Shown here: positions 61,428 through 64,000 of the stretch, one piece after another
Layout of the letters: every line of letters begins with the position of its first letter
How positions within the stretch are numbered: position 1 is the stretch's first letter
From: Lachnospiraceae bacterium
Lineage (GTDB): Bacteria > Bacillota > Clostridia > Lachnospirales > Lachnospiraceae
NCBI GenBank assembly: GCA_028692975.1
Contig: JAQUWF010000005.1
Location: forward strand, 1-64,000
Length of the DNA stretch: 64,000 nucleotides
Direction of reading: 5' to 3'
Program-made: the position numbers and the translations under genes
Notes under the pieces: generated by a model
Told to the model about the DNA's origin: nothing
Databases searched by the model: none
The model's input: the letters and a program-made list of their open reading frames with translations, nothing else

Positions 61428-62807
61428 CTATTTCCCAGTACAAAACTTACTAAATATCTCATTCACCAGATCTTCTCCAACTGTTTCCCCAGTGATAGAT
61501 CCAAGTTCCTCATACCCATTCATCAGATCAATGGAATAAAAATCCTCCGGCATTCCATCCGCAATACTCTGCAAAACCAACCCAAGACTATCCTGTGCTG
61601 CCTCCAGAGCCGCCTTATGTCTCACATTCGTGATATAAACCTCATCATTGAACTGCAGTTCCCCTGCGAAAAACATCTCCTTAATACGCCCTTCCAGAAG
61701 GTCTATGCCCCTCTCCTCCCTGGCGGAGATAGCCAGCACCGGTGCATCCACCATGCCCTGCAGTTTCTCCTGGGAAGTCCGTATATCCAGATCCGTTTTA
61801 TTTAATAAAACAATAGCCTTCTTGCTCTTTAGCAGCTCCATAATCTCAAAATCATTCTCATCCAGTTCATCCGAGGCATCCACCACATACAAGATCAGGT
61901 CCGCATCCTCCGCATATTCTTTGGCCTTCTGCACGCCGATCTTCTCGATCACATCCTCCGTACTGCGAATCCCTGCTGTATCGATCATCCGCAGAGAAAT
62001 CCCATGCAGCGTGATCGTCTCCTCCAGAATATCTCTGGTCGTTCCGGCAATATCCGTGACGATAGCACGGTTTTCCCCTACCAACAGATTCAAAAGCGAA
62101 GACTTCCCGGCATTTGGCTTTCCCACAATAACCGTCTTTATTCCTTCATGGATCAGCTTACCTTCACCTGTGGTATCCAGAAGTTTCTGTATATTCTCCC
62201 TTAAAGGTAAAATTTCATTTTTCAACGATTCCCCATATCCATCTATACTGATATGCTCCGGATCATCCAGCGCAGATTCAATATAAGCGATATGATACAA
62301 AATCTTACTGCGAATCTCGCCGATTGCCTGAAGAACAGATCCCTTCAACTGATTCATGGAACTCTTCAGGGCATATTCATTCTTTGCATTAATTACATCA
62401 ATCACGGCCTCCGCCTGGGACAGATCAATCCTCCCATTTAAGAAAGCCCGCTTGGTAAATTCACCAGGTTCCGCCGGTCTGGCGCCATATTTGATCACCG
62501 TCTCCAGCACTCTGCGCATAGCCAGAATACCACCATGACAATCGATTTCCACCGTATCCTCACCTGTATACGTATGCGGTCCCCGCATGATCATGACCAG
62601 CACTTCATCAATGACCTGTTCCCCATCATAAATAAAACCATAATGGATGGTGTGCGTAGGTACATCCATAATATTCTTCTTGTTCTTCTTCGAACGATAA
62701 ACCTTATGAATAATGTCCATACATTCCGGACCACTAATCCTTATAATACCGATTCCTGCTGTGGACATGGCCGACGCAACCGCTGCAATCGTTGTTTTCG
62801 TATCCAT
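61428..62807 (-). CDS. mnmE: tRNA modification GTPase MnmE (TrmE)
   Basis: This GTPase has 459 residues: an N-terminal folate-binding domain ([20 protein letters not shown]), a helical domain and an inserted GTPase with G1 [13 protein letters not shown]2 TRDI, G3 DTAG and G4 NKTD, ending in the invariant CTGK. It forms a complex with MnmG. The frame opens at 62849, but AAAGGAG before the ATG at 62807 fixes the start. It precedes mnmG by 14 bases. Confidence 0.97.
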   Translation of the reverse strand: MDTKTTIAAVASAMSTAGIGIIRISGPECMDIIHKVYRSKKNKKNIMDVPTHTIHYGFIYDGEQVIDEVLVMIMRGPHTYTGEDTVEIDCHGGILAMRRVLETVIKYGARPAEPGEFTKRAFLNGRIDLSQAEAVIDVINAKNEYALKSSMNQLKGSVLQAIGEIRSKILYHIAYIESALDDPEHISIDGYGESLKNEILPLRENIQKLLDTTGEGKLIHEGIKTVIVGKPNAGKSSLLNLLVGENRAIVTDIAGTTRDILEETITLHGISLRMIDTAGIRSTEDVIEKIGVQKAKEYAEDADLILYVVDASDELDENDFEIMELLKSKKAIVLLNKTDLDIRTSQEKLQGMVDAPVLAISAREERGIDLLEGRIKEMFFAGELQFNDEVYITNVRHKAALEAAQDSLGLVLQSIADGMPEDFYSIDLMNGYEELGSITGETVGEDLVNEIFSKFCTGK

Positions 62808-62928
62808 CCTGACTCCTTTCAAACAAAAATGTCCCAGATCAAAGCGCACGCAAACAAGGCGTACTGTTCATGCTTTGACCTAGAACATATTTTACACTAA
62901 ATATATCTATATTAAAATATCCAAATAC

Positions 62929-63789
62929 CTATCTTTTTAAAGTAACAACAACGTGACGGAAAGGTTCTTCCCCTTCACTGAATGTCTCCACAAACTTATT
63001 ACTCTGCAAAGCAGAATGAATAATACGTCTCTCATAAGGATTCATCGGCTCTAAAGAAACGGCTTTTCTGGTCTTCTTTACCTTAAAAGCAATATTCCTT
63101 GCGAGATTTTCCAACGTATCTTTTCTGCGTTTTCTGTAATTTTCCGTGTCAAGTTTTACGCGGATATATTCATTATTGCCCTTATTTACTACAAGGCTGG
63201 TCAAGTACTGGAGAGAATCCAGAGTCTGTCCACGTTTACCGATCAGAATACCCATCTCTTCACCGGCAAAATCAATGTTCAAGCTGCCTTCACCCTGATC
63301 ATACTCAATGGTAATCTGCACTTCCATATTCATGGATTTGAAAACACTGCCCAAAAACTCTTCCGCAGCCTTTTTCATAGCTTCGATCTCATCTTCTGTC
63401 TTAGGTGTTACAACTCTTTCCGGTCTCTGTACAAATTCATTCTTTTCTGCCTTTGCAGGTTCAGTCTTTATTTCACTCTTGATTTCTACCTTTTTAACTG
63501 GCTCTTTTACTGTTTCTTTCACAGGCTCAGCCTTTGGCATTACCTTTTTTGGAGCCTCTGTCTTTACTACAGTTTTATTCTCTGCCCGAACCGCTTTTTC
63601 CTGCTGCTTTGCAACTGGATCTTTTTTGCGGACTTTGATAACGGCCGGTTTGCTTCCTAATCCAAGGAACCCTCTGCTGCCTTCACTTATAACCTGATAA
63701 TCAAGATTATCACTGGAAATTCCAAGTTCGATGCATGCTTTTGTGATCGCATCGTCTACGGTACTTGCTGTTATTTCTCTATATTCCAT
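62929..63789 (-). CDS. jag: Jag/KhpB RNA-binding protein (SpoIIIJ-associated)
   Basis: This protein has 286 residues: a Jag_N domain (1-55; EITASTVDDAITKACIELGI), a Lys/Glu/Val-rich linker (about 60-125), a KH domain (GILIGKRGQTLDSLQYLTSL with the GxxG loop) and an R3H domain (NPYERRIIHSALQ). KhpB proteins bind RNA with KhpA and affect cell elongation. It follows yidC, as in most Firmicutes origins. Confidence 0.96.
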   Translation of the reverse strand: MEYREITASTVDDAITKACIELGISSDNLDYQVISEGSRGFLGLGSKPAVIKVRKKDPVAKQQEKAVRAENKTVVKTEAPKKVMPKAEPVKETVKEPVKKVEIKSEIKTEPAKAEKNEFVQRPERVVTPKTEDEIEAMKKAAEEFLGSVFKSMNMEVQITIEYDQGEGSLNIDFAGEEMGILIGKRGQTLDSLQYLTSLVVNKGNNEYIRVKLDTENYRKRRKDTLENLARNIAFKVKKTRKAVSLEPMNPYERRIIHSALQSNKFVETFSEGEEPFRHVVVTLKR

Positions 63790-63810
63790 AACTAACTAAT
63801 CCCCCTTGGT

Positions 63811-64000
63811 CTATTTTTTCTTATTGCGCTCTTCGAACTGTTTTACCATATTGGCTTTGGAAGCCAGACTGCCCGGTTTCGCATTAGCATTATAGTATTC
63901 CGTCGATTGCTTTACCTTTTCAGCTGTCTTCTGTGCTTTCTCAGCTGCTTTTTTCTCTTTGACTTCTTCGTCCACTTCAAGATTACGTACATTCATCTTA
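63811..64000 (-). CDS. yidC: YidC/SpoIIIJ membrane insertase, C-terminal tail (cut by window edge)
   Basis: Only the last 63 or so codons are in the window. They form a charged, Lys/Glu-rich cytoplasmic tail ending in STEYYNANAKPGSLASKANM, typical of Lachnospiraceae YidC. The membrane part lies beyond 64000. The identification rests on this tail and on the conserved position before jag. Confidence 0.82.
   Translation of the reverse strand, partial: KMNVRNLEVDEEVKEKKAAEKAQKTAEKVKQSTEYYNANAKPGSLASKANMVKQFEERNKKK

Overview
The window looks like a Lachnospiraceae (Clostridia) chromosome next to the replication origin. The right end carries, all on the minus strand, the classic origin-proximal set yidC (cut by the window edge), jag, mnmE, mnmG, rsmG, then three perfect parS sites, parA, parB, a DUF4446 gene, serS and a DUF3881-type gene. 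dnaA and oriC should lie just beyond base 64000. Genes have strong Shine-Dalgarno sequences and sigma-A promoters typical of Firmicutes, and the GC content is moderate.

Left part (1-35.5 kb): accessory and metabolic genes, mostly on the minus strand. These are a truncated nucleoside/sugar ABC ATPase behind an attenuator-like leader; a secreted SH3-NlpC/P60-3D cell-wall hydrolase; a GNAT-membrane-DUF3298 fusion with a DEDDh exonuclease; cardiolipin synthase plus a TVP38 protein; and a calcium-type P-ATPase. The P-ATPase promoter shares a composite operator with a radical SAM enzyme 3.5 kb away. A TetR regulator, a MATE pump and a cysteine-less radical SAM paralogue lie between them. Next come a MerR/GNAT pair and a phosphorolytic glycoside operon (LacI, GH13_18 phosphorylase, binding protein, GH65 phosphorylase, beta-phosphoglucomutase, ADP-ribosylglycohydrolase-like protein) that resembles the E. 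coli ycj cluster. In that operon the binding protein is fused in frame to the tail of a Gfo/Idh/MocA oxidoreductase and no permeases remain. At 29.0-35.5 kb is a four-gene signalling operon: a CarH-like cobalamin-binding sensor, a soluble hybrid kinase, a membrane hybrid kinase and a binding-protein/5'-nucleotidase-C lipoprotein.

Middle part (35.5-51.4 kb): a decayed mosaic of mobile elements. It holds DUF4143 ATPases (one gutted), an IS30 fragment, a ThyX-like/dUTPase reading frame, an XRE/relaxase scar, an antimicrobial-peptide-type two-component/ABC module with four promoters of identical architecture, a response regulator/excisionase chimera and a broken tyrosine integrase. It ends at an intact tRNA-Arg(CCT) beside a degenerate second tRNA-Arg(CCT).

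Right part (51.4-64 kb): conserved housekeeping genes, interrupted by a roughly 1 kb intergenic region with two large inverted-repeat elements. The most interesting candidates are the cobalamin/two-kinase operon, the radical SAM/pseudo-radical SAM pair with its shared operator, the deletion fusion in the phosphorylase operon and the four-promoter regulon. Start codons were moved from the longest frame wherever a ribosome binding site clearly favours an internal start.
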